From assembly GCF_002941025.1 (NCBI RefSeq), contig NZ_PTJS01000001.1, positions 3,162,001 through 3,226,000 on the forward strand: a stretch of 64,000 bases of DNA, written 5' to 3'. This DNA comes from Streptomyces sp. QL37 (GTDB lineage: Bacteria > Actinomycetota > Actinomycetes > Streptomycetales > Streptomycetaceae). The number at the start of each line of letters is the position of its first letter. Within the stretch, counting starts at the first letter, position 1. The notes beneath the pieces were generated by a model that was not told the origin of the DNA, made no database searches, and saw nothing but the letters and a program-made list of their open reading frames with translations. Shown piece after piece: positions 8,503 to 15,891 of this stretch. A program made the position numbers and the translations under genes.

Positions 8503-9452
8503 ACAAGCTGCGGTTCGTCGATGTGTGTGCGGGTGCGGGGGGATTGGCGCTGGGACTCGAAGGTGCGGGCTTCGATCCCGTGCTGCTGCTCGACAAGAAG
8601 CAGGTGGCCTGCGAGACCCTTCGGCTGAACCGACCGGCGTGGAACGTCCAGGAGATGGATCTTCTGGATTTCGACCCGGCAGAGCACCAGCACACCTACG
8701 ACGTGGACCTTCTCTCCGCCGGGCTGCCCCGGGTGAAGTCCAGCGCGACGGTGGCGAGAGCGGAAACGGACGAGGAGGTGCGGCTGCTGGAGGCCGCAGT
8801 GCTGCTCGCGCACTCCATCCAGCCCCGTGCGCTGGTCATCGAAAATGTTCCGGGGCTGGTGGACTCCCCGAATTTCGAGAGCGTGCGGGAGTTCATCCGC
8901 AAGGAGCTCGAACATCTCGGCTACCGGTTCCGTTGGTTCGTCCTGAACGCCGCGGACTTCGGCGTGCCGCAGGATCGCAAGCAGGGGGTGCTCGTCGCGC
9001 TGAAGGAGCGGTACTTCGACGCGTTCGATCCGCCGGTTCCGACGGTCGCGAATCACGTACCGGTGGGGCGGGCGTTGCGTCGATCCATGGCCGCCCGCGG
9101 TTGGCCCGGGGCGGATGCCTGGGCGGCGCAGGCCCTGAGTGTCGCTCCGACACTGGTGGGCGGCTCGGACAACCGGGGAGGCGCGGATCTGGGGCCGACC
9201 GGATCGAAGAAGGCATGGGAACGGATGAGGGTCAACGGCGGAGCGCTGGCCAACGACGTTCCGGGCCCGGACGACGCCGTGTCGGGGATGATCAAACTCA
9301 CCGACGCGCAGGCAGCTCTTCTGCAGGCGTTCCCGGGGGAATGGCAGTTCGCCGGGAAGAAGACCGCTCGCTACCGGCAGATCGGACATGCCTCTCCCCC
9401 GCCGGTCGGAACAGCGCTCGGACGGGCCGTCGCCACCGCCCTGAACAGCTGA
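8499..9452 (+). CDS. C5-cytosine methyltransferase homologue lacking the catalytic cysteine (pseudo-Dcm)
   Basis: This 317-aa protein has the C5-MTase order of motifs. Motif I is FVDVCAGAGGLALGLEGAGF (residues 6-25), motif VI is IENVPGLV (114-121), a target-recognition strand reads VAPTLVGG (215-222) and a motif IX/X-like end reads RQIGHASPP (293-301). Motif IV, normally GPPCQ, reads GLPRV (75-79): the catalytic cysteine is arginine (R78) and the glutamine is valine. Motif VIII (PQDRKQ) and motif X (N to H) are also altered. The frame is open, with normal codon use and four-base coupling to vsr, so this is not a decayed gene. It may bind DNA, SAM or a partner without methylating, like DNMT3L. 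Confidence 0.9.
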   Translation: MNKLRFVDVCAGAGGLALGLEGAGFDPVLLLDKKQVACETLRLNRPAWNVQEMDLLDFDPAEHQHTYDVDLLSAGLPRVKSSATVARAETDEEVRLLEAAVLLAHSIQPRALVIENVPGLVDSPNFESVREFIRKELEHLGYRFRWFVLNAADFGVPQDRKQGVLVALKERYFDAFDPPVPTVANHVPVGRALRRSMAARGWPGADAWAAQALSVAPTLVGGSDNRGGADLGPTGSKKAWERMRVNGGALANDVPGPDDAVSGMIKLTDAQAALLQAFPGEWQFAGKKTARYRQIGHASPPPVGTALGRAVATALNS

Positions 9453-9522
9453 TCCCCGACAGAGAGCGGACCCTGCCAGGATCGGGAAGAAGGATCTTGA
9501 TCGCCGGCTACACTTGCACACC

Positions 9523-10839
9523 ATGACCCACCCCTCTCCCCCTTCACTCCCCTCTGCGAAATTCGGGATCGTCGATCTCTTCGCAGGGCCCGGCGGCCTC
9601 GACATCGCCGCCACGATCATGAAGGACGAGGGCGTCGAGAGCATCGGCGTGGAGTGGGATGACGCCACGCGTGCCACGCGTGCTGCGGCCGGCCTCCTGA
9701 CCACCGACGTGAAGGACGTCGCCGCGCTCGGTCCGTGCGATCCCTCGGTGGTCGAGGCGACCGTGCTCACCGGCGGTCCTCCCTGCCAGTCGTTCTCCGT
9801 AGCGGGAAGCCGCAAGGGTCACCAGGCTCTGGACGACGTACTGCGTCTGGCCACGCGGCTGGCGGACCACGAGGACGAGGCGTCCTTCGATGTCGCCTGG
9901 AAAGAGGTCAAGGCCGAGACCGACGCGATGTCGGACGATCGCACAGGATTCGTGTTGCAGCCGCTGCGCTGGATCATGGAGGCGAAGCTCAAGCGCCACC
10001 GGCCGTACGAAGTGATCGTGCTGGAGCAGGTACCCACCGTGTTGCCGGTGTGGAAGCACTTCGTGGACATCCTCCGGAGGACGGGCTACGCCGCCGAGGC
10101 ACACGTGCTGCACACCGAGGATTTCGGTGTCCCACAAACACGTCGTAGAGCGGTCCTGATCGCTCAGTTCGACCCGGAAAACGTGCAACGGAAGGTGCGC
10201 TTCCCGGAGGCGACGCACCAGCGTTACCGGAAGGGCGCCGAACGGCTGTCTCCGACGCACGATCACCGGGACGGAGCCCTGTTCCGCACCTCGATCAGCG
10301 GGGGTGACGTCGAGCCCTGGGTATCCATGGGCGACGCACTCCGTGCCACGCGAACAACGGATTTCGTCATGGTGTCCAACTACGGATCCGGCGGCGACCC
10401 CAAGAACCGCGGACGTCGCGAGTCCGGGGAGCCGGCCCCGACGATCACCGGCAAGGTCCGCCGTAACCGTCTCTACCCCCTGCGGAAGGACAGGTCGGGC
10501 GAACTCATGATCAGGCTCGAGGACGAGCTCGATCGTCTCTCCCCCCAGGAGGCCGGCCTCCTCCAGACCTTCCCCGCCGAGTACCCCTGGCGCTCCACCG
10601 ACGTGGCACAGCAGATCGGGAACGCCATTCCCCCTCGCCTGTCGCTTCATATCCTGAGCATGGCGCTGCTCCGCGAACCGCCGCAGGAGAAGTGGTACAC
10701 CCTGTTGAACGAGTGGCGGCCGCAGGCTCCGCCGGTAGCCGTTCAGCGATCGGCGCCGCCTCAGACCTCGCCGCCGGTCCCCTCGTCAGCGCCCGGCCGC
10801 CCCCGTACCGGGGCTCCGGCGAAGAGTTCGGCGAAGTGA
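9523..10839 (+). CDS. DNA (cytosine-5-)-methyltransferase, apparently active
   Basis: This 438-aa C5-MTase has an intact catalytic loop GGPPCQSFS with C88, SAM-binding motif I FGIVDLFAGPGGLD (14-27), motif VI as EQV (168-170, a rarer form of ENV), motif VIII GVPQTRRRAVLIA (202-214), target-recognition APTITGK, and motif X QQIGNAIPP. It should methylate the island's recognition sequence to protect host DNA. It starts 70 bp after the pseudo-MTase. A TACACT hexamer (9509-9514) lies 8 nt before the ATG, so it may have its own, perhaps leaderless, promoter. A TTG at 9514 is an alternative start. The proline/serine-rich tail overlaps the 3' end of the convergent gene by 79 bp. Confidence 0.95.
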   Translation: MTHPSPPSLPSAKFGIVDLFAGPGGLDIAATIMKDEGVESIGVEWDDATRATRAAAGLLTTDVKDVAALGPCDPSVVEATVLTGGPPCQSFSVAGSRKGHQALDDVLRLATRLADHEDEASFDVAWKEVKAETDAMSDDRTGFVLQPLRWIMEAKLKRHRPYEVIVLEQVPTVLPVWKHFVDILRRTGYAAEAHVLHTEDFGVPQTRRRAVLIAQFDPENVQRKVRFPEATHQRYRKGAERLSPTHDHRDGALFRTSISGGDVEPWVSMGDALRATRTTDFVMVSNYGSGGDPKNRGRRESGEPAPTITGKVRRNRLYPLRKDRSGELMIRLEDELDRLSPQEAGLLQTFPAEYPWRSTDVAQQIGNAIPPRLSLHILSMALLREPPQEKWYTLLNEWRPQAPPVAVQRSAPPQTSPPVPSSAPGRPRTGAPAKSSAK

Positions 10840-11678
10840 TCGACGAGCACGTCCACCGATCGCTCGGGAGCCTTCTCCTCGACCGGCCCGCTGGGCAGGC
10901 CCCTGCGCGGCACGGCCGGGGCTGACTCCGCCGCCTCGATCCACTCCCGCAACGGCCTGCCGTCCCGCTCCGCATCGGGCGCGACGACGTCGTACATGAG
11001 GGTCGCAGCGGAGGCGTTGATGGCTGCTGCCATGGCATTGGTCTCTCGCGTCTTCGTCACCGTCCCACGCTCCAGCAGACGCACCATCGCCTGTGCCGTC
11101 GGCCGATGTTCGATGACATCCATCCGCAGAGCGGTGTTCAGCATTTCCTGGTTTCCGCACGCGGTCACCACCGGCCTGTAGTCCGGACCGTCGCGAAACA
11201 ACTCGGCTGCCCACCAGAGTCGGGCGAACGCCTGCGTGTACGCCGGTCCTCTGAACCGTGCGACAGCAACCTTCGGCGGGCCGTCGCTCGCGTCCTGCTT
11301 CTTCTTCGGCTCGGACAGATGACGCCAGACCACGTAGTCGGGTGCCACCCCGAGGGCCAGGTAATTCCAGATCCGGCGGTCGGCCGCCTCCCGCCGGGTG
11401 AGCCTGAGGGTCGCGTGCAGGCGCGGCGCCAACCAGGCATCGGCAGCCGTGGGCCTCTCGTCCCGGAACTGATAAAGCGCGTCGTCGACCAGCGCCCGCA
11501 CCGGCGGCAGTTCCGCGCGGCTCTCTCCGTCGTGGGGCAGCGGTTCGGTGGTCTTGTTGAGCGCTATGGCCGGTACGTCTTCCTTGCCGGTGCGTAGCCC
11601 CTCGCTGAGGAACTGCGCCGCGTTGAGGTCCGCGAGCAATGCCAGGCGCTCCGGGAGGAAATTCGGCTTGTCGGTCAT
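10761..11678 (-). CDS. Uncharacterised island protein, possibly DUF6339-like
   Basis: This 305-aa soluble protein is the last gene of a three-gene minus-strand operon; its ATG overlaps the stop of the preceding gene (ATGA). It has no enzymatic motif I recognise. A conserved-looking core reads RRIWNYLALGVAPDYVVWRHL (about 115-135), followed by FARLWWAAELFRDGPDY (about 165-185). That W-rich pattern resembles what I remember of DUF6339, a guess to be checked. The C-terminus is proline-rich and its coding end lies antisense to the methyltransferase gene. Its fixed place behind the HTH-GHKL gene suggests a partner in the same complex. Confidence 0.75.
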   Translation of the reverse strand: MTDKPNFLPERLALLADLNAAQFLSEGLRTGKEDVPAIALNKTTEPLPHDGESRAELPPVRALVDDALYQFRDERPTAADAWLAPRLHATLRLTRREAADRRIWNYLALGVAPDYVVWRHLSEPKKKQDASDGPPKVAVARFRGPAYTQAFARLWWAAELFRDGPDYRPVVTACGNQEMLNTALRMDVIEHRPTAQAMVRLLERGTVTKTRETNAMAAAINASAATLMYDVVAPDAERDGRPLREWIEAAESAPAVPRRGLPSGPVEEKAPERSVDVLVDHFAELFAGAPVRGRPGADEGTGGEV

Positions 11679-12667
11679 GCGTCGGTCCCCCGATGGATGC
11701 TGTCCAGGCCACGGATGGTGGTGCTGAGCGCCTTGGGCACGTCCGCCCTGCGGGTGGCGGCGTAGTGGATGCGCGGTTGGAGGTCGATCCAACCGGACGC
11801 TCCGGTCCGTCGCCGGTGGACCTCCCCCAGTGCGTCCTCGACAGGGCGGTCGGGCACGACGTCGGGCAGCATCTCGCGCAGCACCTCGCCCCGCCAGTCG
11901 AGTGGGAACAACGGAGTTCCGTCGTCCTCGACCTCCAGGTCTCCGATGGCCGTGTGGAAGACGGCTGTCCACACATCCGTGCACATCTGGGCGATGAGCA
12001 GATCCCGCACCATGTTGTCGACCGAGGTGCCATTGCCATTGACCAGGTCGGAGACTCCCTCGAAATCCGAGTTGATGTGCACGACGGGAAGGCCACCGGA
12101 CGTGTCCACGGCCCAAGGCACCTCGTGGAAGCTACGCAGCCACTGTGGGCCCTCGCGGAAACCGACCTCGACCACGTCGAGTTCCCTGCTGCGCAGCGGA
12201 GCGTCGGCCTTGAGGTCGACGATCCAGTCCTTGGTCGAGGCGGCGATCACACGTCCGGGCACACCGTCCACCGTGGCGACGACATGGACGGAAATCGTGG
12301 CCCTGTCCAGGTGGTCCGCGCGCCACAGGTCGAGGTGTCCCGTCCACTGGCGGCCGCCCTCCGCCCCGGGAGTGAGCGCCGTGGTGACCCGCGTGTTGGT
12401 GGCCCCCTCGCTGAGCACGACGACGACCGCCAGGTCGGTCCAGGGGCTGTCGGGGGCGGTCGCACGGCCCGGCACGGTGGCCTGGACCGTCATGCGGAGC
12501 CACTCCCAGTCGTCCCGTTCCGCCACCCCGGGAGCGACGACCTGCTCGACAGAGGAGAATGCGCTGGTGTCGAGGGGATCCCTGATGTCGTCCGGTCCCC
12601 GCAGCTCGACGGCGGTGACCCGGAGCGACACCACACCGGGAAGTCGCTGATACGGGTATGCCCTCAT
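11675..12667 (-). CDS. Uncharacterised island protein (middle gene of the HTH-GHKL operon)
   Basis: This 330-aa protein starts at MRAYPYQRLPG, overlapping the stop of the upstream gene by four bases, and overlaps the next gene the same way. The N-terminal two-thirds looks rich in beta strands (LDLWRADHLDRATISVHVVATVDG). The C-terminal third has an alpha-helical section (NMVRDLLIAQMCTDVWTAVFHTA, about 230-250). I recognise no family or catalytic motif. Tight coupling to an HTH-GHKL ATPase suggests stoichiometric co-expression. It could be an adaptor between the ATPase and DNA or nuclease components. Confidence 0.75.
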   Translation of the reverse strand: MRAYPYQRLPGVVSLRVTAVELRGPDDIRDPLDTSAFSSVEQVVAPGVAERDDWEWLRMTVQATVPGRATAPDSPWTDLAVVVVLSEGATNTRVTTALTPGAEGGRQWTGHLDLWRADHLDRATISVHVVATVDGVPGRVIAASTKDWIVDLKADAPLRSRELDVVEVGFREGPQWLRSFHEVPWAVDTSGGLPVVHINSDFEGVSDLVNGNGTSVDNMVRDLLIAQMCTDVWTAVFHTAIGDLEVEDDGTPLFPLDWRGEVLREMLPDVVPDRPVEDALGEVHRRRTGASGWIDLQPRIHYAATRRADVPKALSTTIRGLDSIHRGTDA

Positions 12668-14787
12668 GCCTGGGCCCCCTTGTCGATGCGGAGTTCGACC
12701 ACGAGGCCGCTGAACTGGGCCCGTACCGGATGGGTGGATACGTCGGTGGTGCCCCGGAAGGACGCGGTTCGCGAGCCGGGTGCGAGATGGATGGTGCCGT
12801 CGACGACTTCGCAGTTGTGCACGGCGACAAGCTCCGACCAGGTCAGAACCGGTCGGGGACCGGAGCGCACCTCGAGCTTTGCCACAGGGGTGGGGCGCCA
12901 GGAGTCGCCGCCCGCGGGGATCTTCATCTCGGCCGTGACGCACCACGCACCGCTGTCGTCGATCCGGGCGTCGAGCTCTTCCAGCGTCGGCGGGCCCGCC
13001 ACCGGCGTGGGGCGGGTCGTCTTGCGTCCCCCCACGGACAGACGCTTACGTAGACGCTCCGAGCCGGCCTTACGACTCTTCTTCGGCAGGGCGACCAGGT
13101 CGCGCACGGCCTTGTTCGCCTGGTTCGTGAGCGAGCCGATCCGTCGATACGCGGAGGGCGAGTACAGCATGCGCAGTTCCTCCGTCTGGCCCCACTTGTC
13201 GTGCTCAGGCGGTTCGGCGGCGCGCAGGAAGGCCTCGGCCTCATCCGCGAAGGGAGCGTCCTCCCCTGCGGCCCTGCCCGCCAGCAGGACAGCCTGGAAG
13301 GGATTCGTGCCCACCGGCAGCCCGGGCACCCAACCGATCTTGACCGTCATGCGGTTGCCCCGCATCGTCGACACCCTGTTCAGCTTGCCGTGATCGCGGT
13401 CCTCGGCCTCCGTGACCAGAACGACCGCCCGGTGCTCACCGCCGTTTCCACGACCGGCGCGCCCCGGAACCACCAACGGAACGGTCGCCATGGCCACCTG
13501 TCCGGCCTCCGTGATCCTGTCGACTGTCGTACCGTCCAGGAAGGCCTGCAGGGCGCGAGTCCGCGAAGGCTGGGTTTCCCTAGGGTCGACCCGCGCCTCG
13601 GGAATGATCTCCACCCCGTTCCGGAGTGTCCTCACCGAAGCCTCCAGCAGAGGCCGCTGCTTGGCACCGCCGGTCATGGCGGCCCAGAAGTTCCGCCCGA
13701 GTGCCTCCTTGAGGCGATGGTGCATGCGGTGCACGCTGTCGTCGTCCTCGACGTCGGCGTCGCTGTCGGCCCCTTCGACGAGGCTGGCGACGTCGTGCGC
13801 CCCGACGATGAGGAAGGACGTACCGGGCTCGGCACTCTCCCGCGTGAGGTGGAGGCGCTCGACGCTCTCCTCGTCGGCCCACCACGAGCGGGCCACGTTC
13901 ACGTCCTCCGCGTCCGGGTCCGGCCGGCCGAACCAGGCGGGACCGGCCCACGGCTTTCCGTACACCTTCCGCCAGGGAAGGTCGAGGCGGCCGATGAGCC
14001 GACGCTCGGTCCGCCCCTCGTGCGGCTCCGACAGGGTGGAGTTCATGAGGACCAGGCCGAGGCGGCTGGCCGCCCAGAGCGTCGCCTTCCCCAATCCGTA
14101 GGACCCCCCGGCGCCGCTCACCGACTTCTGGCTGTCGAGCTGACGGCGCACGACTGCGGCGAAACGACCGGTCTCGTAATCGTCGCCGGTCAGGCCGGAG
14201 GCGTTGTAGTCGTCGATACGGAGGAGTACCAGCCGGTCCCGGTCGTACATGTCGCTCAGGCCGGCCGCGATCATGCGCCCGACCTTCTGGTCCTGCTGCG
14301 CGGCCGCCTCGTAGTGGGGCAGCAAGTCCTCCCAGCGAATCTCGTCACGGAACCGGGCCAGGGCCTCGCCCGACAGTTCGTGCAGGGTGTAGCGGACCCG
14401 GACCGGCTGGGCGAGGTCCAGACGTTCGTCGAGGCTGTTCTGGGTCGCCTCCCGGGCCAGGACCCCGACATCGGCCTCGAAGGCGAAGGCCGCCGCATTC
14501 CCGAACTCGCGGCCGCCGTCGGCATGTCCGGGGCGGTGGTACCAGGAAATCGGCAGGCCGGCCAAGGTGTCGGCGGTGCGGGTGTGGATCGTTCCCAGGT
14601 CCGTGCCGAGCGCCTCGGCGATCTTGTTGATCGTCTCCTCGCGGGGAGTCGCGCGGCCCGTGATCCAGGCGGAGACGGCAGCCCGCGTCAGCCCGACCCG
14701 CTGGGCCAGATCTGCCTGACTCATGCCCGACTGCTTCAGCTGTCGGGCGAGCCAGGGACCGAAGTCCATGCCGGTGTCCAACCTCAT
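12664..14787 (-). CDS. HTH-GHKL ATPase fusion (XRE-type HTH plus MORC/MutL-like ATPase)
   Basis: This ~707-aa protein joins an XRE helix-turn-helix (residues 12-62; SQADLAQRVGLTRAAVSAWI) to a GHKL ATPase. The N-box is REATQNSLDE (112-121), the G1 region is LRIDDYNASGL (about 189-199, with the usual DxG changed to DYN) and the G2 loop is GGSYGLGKATLW (227-238). The remaining ~450 residues have no family I can name; a basic KKSRKAGSERLRKR patch is near 575. Only the HTH end explains sequence recognition, so it may be an ATP-switched regulator or sensor. It starts the minus-strand operon, divergent from the right half of the island. GTG at 14790 and ATG at 14769 are alternative starts; GAGGAG precedes them. 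Confidence 0.88.
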   Translation of the reverse strand: MRLDTGMDFGPWLARQLKQSGMSQADLAQRVGLTRAAVSAWITGRATPREETINKIAEALGTDLGTIHTRTADTLAGLPISWYHRPGHADGGREFGNAAAFAFEADVGVLAREATQNSLDERLDLAQPVRVRYTLHELSGEALARFRDEIRWEDLLPHYEAAAQQDQKVGRMIAAGLSDMYDRDRLVLLRIDDYNASGLTGDDYETGRFAAVVRRQLDSQKSVSGAGGSYGLGKATLWAASRLGLVLMNSTLSEPHEGRTERRLIGRLDLPWRKVYGKPWAGPAWFGRPDPDAEDVNVARSWWADEESVERLHLTRESAEPGTSFLIVGAHDVASLVEGADSDADVEDDDSVHRMHHRLKEALGRNFWAAMTGGAKQRPLLEASVRTLRNGVEIIPEARVDPRETQPSRTRALQAFLDGTTVDRITEAGQVAMATVPLVVPGRAGRGNGGEHRAVVLVTEAEDRDHGKLNRVSTMRGNRMTVKIGWVPGLPVGTNPFQAVLLAGRAAGEDAPFADEAEAFLRAAEPPEHDKWGQTEELRMLYSPSAYRRIGSLTNQANKAVRDLVALPKKSRKAGSERLRKRLSVGGRKTTRPTPVAGPPTLEELDARIDDSGAWCVTAEMKIPAGGDSWRPTPVAKLEVRSGPRPVLTWSELVAVHNCEVVDGTIHLAPGSRTASFRGTTDVSTHPVRAQFSGLVVELRIDKGAQA

Positions 14788-15393
14788 CACTCCTCAGCTG
14801 CGGCGTATGCCATGACCTGCACGATACACCTCCCGTTTGACACTGACACTCCGTCCGACAACGACGTTTGACACCCCCTCCTGGAGCCTCCTCTTACTGC
14901 CCTACCCTTTAAACCGAATGTCCGGAGGTGACCCCAAAAAGCGGAGAATGCCAAATTTTTCCCTTTCGGAATGGTCACCCCATTTTCACCGGGGAGGCGC
15001 ACCGCAACAAAGCCCCGGAGGGGGCTTCTCTCGCACCGACAAGGCCTTGCGGCCATGCGTTTCGACCATGTACGGTGAGATTGCGGACGCCCCACCCGGC
15101 GTTATCGGCCCTCTCTTCGGAAGGGCCTTGTTTTGCATGTGCATGAATCATTCGAAACACCCGGGGAGGAAATTCTTTCGGAGAAATCGAGAAATATCTT
15201 GCCCGGGTCCGCTGGATGCGCTTAACTCCTCGCACATTCTCACCGCCACGTTCCCGCTATCGGCTTCCCGTCTCCGAAGAAACCTTTCACCTTTGCGATA
15301 GTGCCCGTCATGTCGAGCACTTCCGCCCTTCTGCACGTGCGCCACTCTCCGTCACGCCAGGCACGCATCATCAGAGCCCAGGAGGGCACCGCC
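14788..15393. other. AT-richer divergent intergenic region in the centre of the island
   Basis: About 600 bp without a convincing gene separates the minus-strand HTH-GHKL operon from the right plus-strand operon. Base composition is visibly more A/T-rich than the surroundings (runs such as AAATTTTTCCC and GAGAAATATC), as expected for promoters or transferred DNA. It holds the GTTTGACAC repeats near its left end and a hairpin AAGCCCC-GGAG-GGGGCTT at 15010-15027. Short frames exist on both strands, but none has a good ribosome site or codon bias. A small regulatory RNA is possible but unsupported. Confidence 0.6.
14835..14874. promoter_or_regulatory. Direct repeats GTTTGACAC upstream of the HTH-GHKL operon
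   Basis: GTTTGACAC occurs at 14835-14843 and again at 14866-14874, 31 bp apart (three helical turns), with a further TGACACT at 14842-14848. They sit about 50-90 bp upstream of the HTH-GHKL gene, where its promoter should be. A TATCGT hexamer on the minus strand (14821-14826 region) could be its -10. These are the best candidate binding sites for the encoded HTH. This is an inference from position and repetition only. Confidence 0.45.
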
Positions 15394-15774
15394 ATGGAAA
15401 CCATCTCGCCCGAGCCCGACGACGACCCGTTCGAACTCGTCGAACAGTACGACTCCATCGAAGACCCTTACCTGCGGTCCGAGTTCCTGGATGCCGTCGG
15501 AACGACGCGTTCGTACATCAACGCCCTGCGGCTTCGGCGCGACAAGGCGGCCCTCAAGGCCTCCGCGCCTCCCGAACCGGACGACCGGACGGCCACCCCG
15601 GAAGCTCACGGTCCGGTGGACGACAAGGGTCCGCAGCGCCGCACCCCGCGCCCGCCGGGCCGCTCCCGTTCCACCACCACCCGTCCGCCGAAGTACGCGG
15701 GCTCCGTCCGGAACAAGCGCAGCCGGAACCGCGGGCGCTCCGAAATCGTCGTCATCATCTTCCGGCTCGACTGA
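15394..15774 (+). CDS. Small acidic-to-basic hypothetical protein, head of the right island operon
   Basis: This 126-aa protein follows a good ribosome site (GGAGG, 8 nt before ATG). The first ~35 residues are acidic (PEPDDDPFELVEQYDSIEDPY), the middle contains a short helix (RSYINALRLRRDKAALK), and the last ~50 residues are very basic and disordered (PGRSRSTTTRPPKYAG, RNKRSRNRGRSE). No known domain was recognised. The basic tail suggests nucleic-acid binding. It lies 117 bp upstream of the GHKL-helicase and probably shares its promoter. It may be a DNA-binding accessory or a regulator of the operon. Confidence 0.65.
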   Translation: METISPEPDDDPFELVEQYDSIEDPYLRSEFLDAVGTTRSYINALRLRRDKAALKASAPPEPDDRTATPEAHGPVDDKGPQRRTPRPPGRSRSTTTRPPKYAGSVRNKRSRNRGRSEIVVIIFRLD

Positions 15775-15891
15775 CCCGACACATCGTCGGACCCGGAACT
15801 TCTATCGTTGAGTCGGGGCCGGCCGCATCCCCCGCTGCGGCCGGCCCCGACTCCACCCGCGTTCAGCTCACGGCCACGGAACGGGAAGACC

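Noticed and set aside
8499..9452. That the cysteine-less methyltransferase is simply a pseudogene.
   Set aside because: The frame is open, codon bias normal, start overlaps vsr, and SAM and ENV motifs are kept. Decay would be expected to add stops or frameshifts.
14837..15301. Open frames in the central A/T-rich region on both strands.
   Set aside because: No ribosome sites, poor codon bias, and position between divergent operons favours regulatory DNA.
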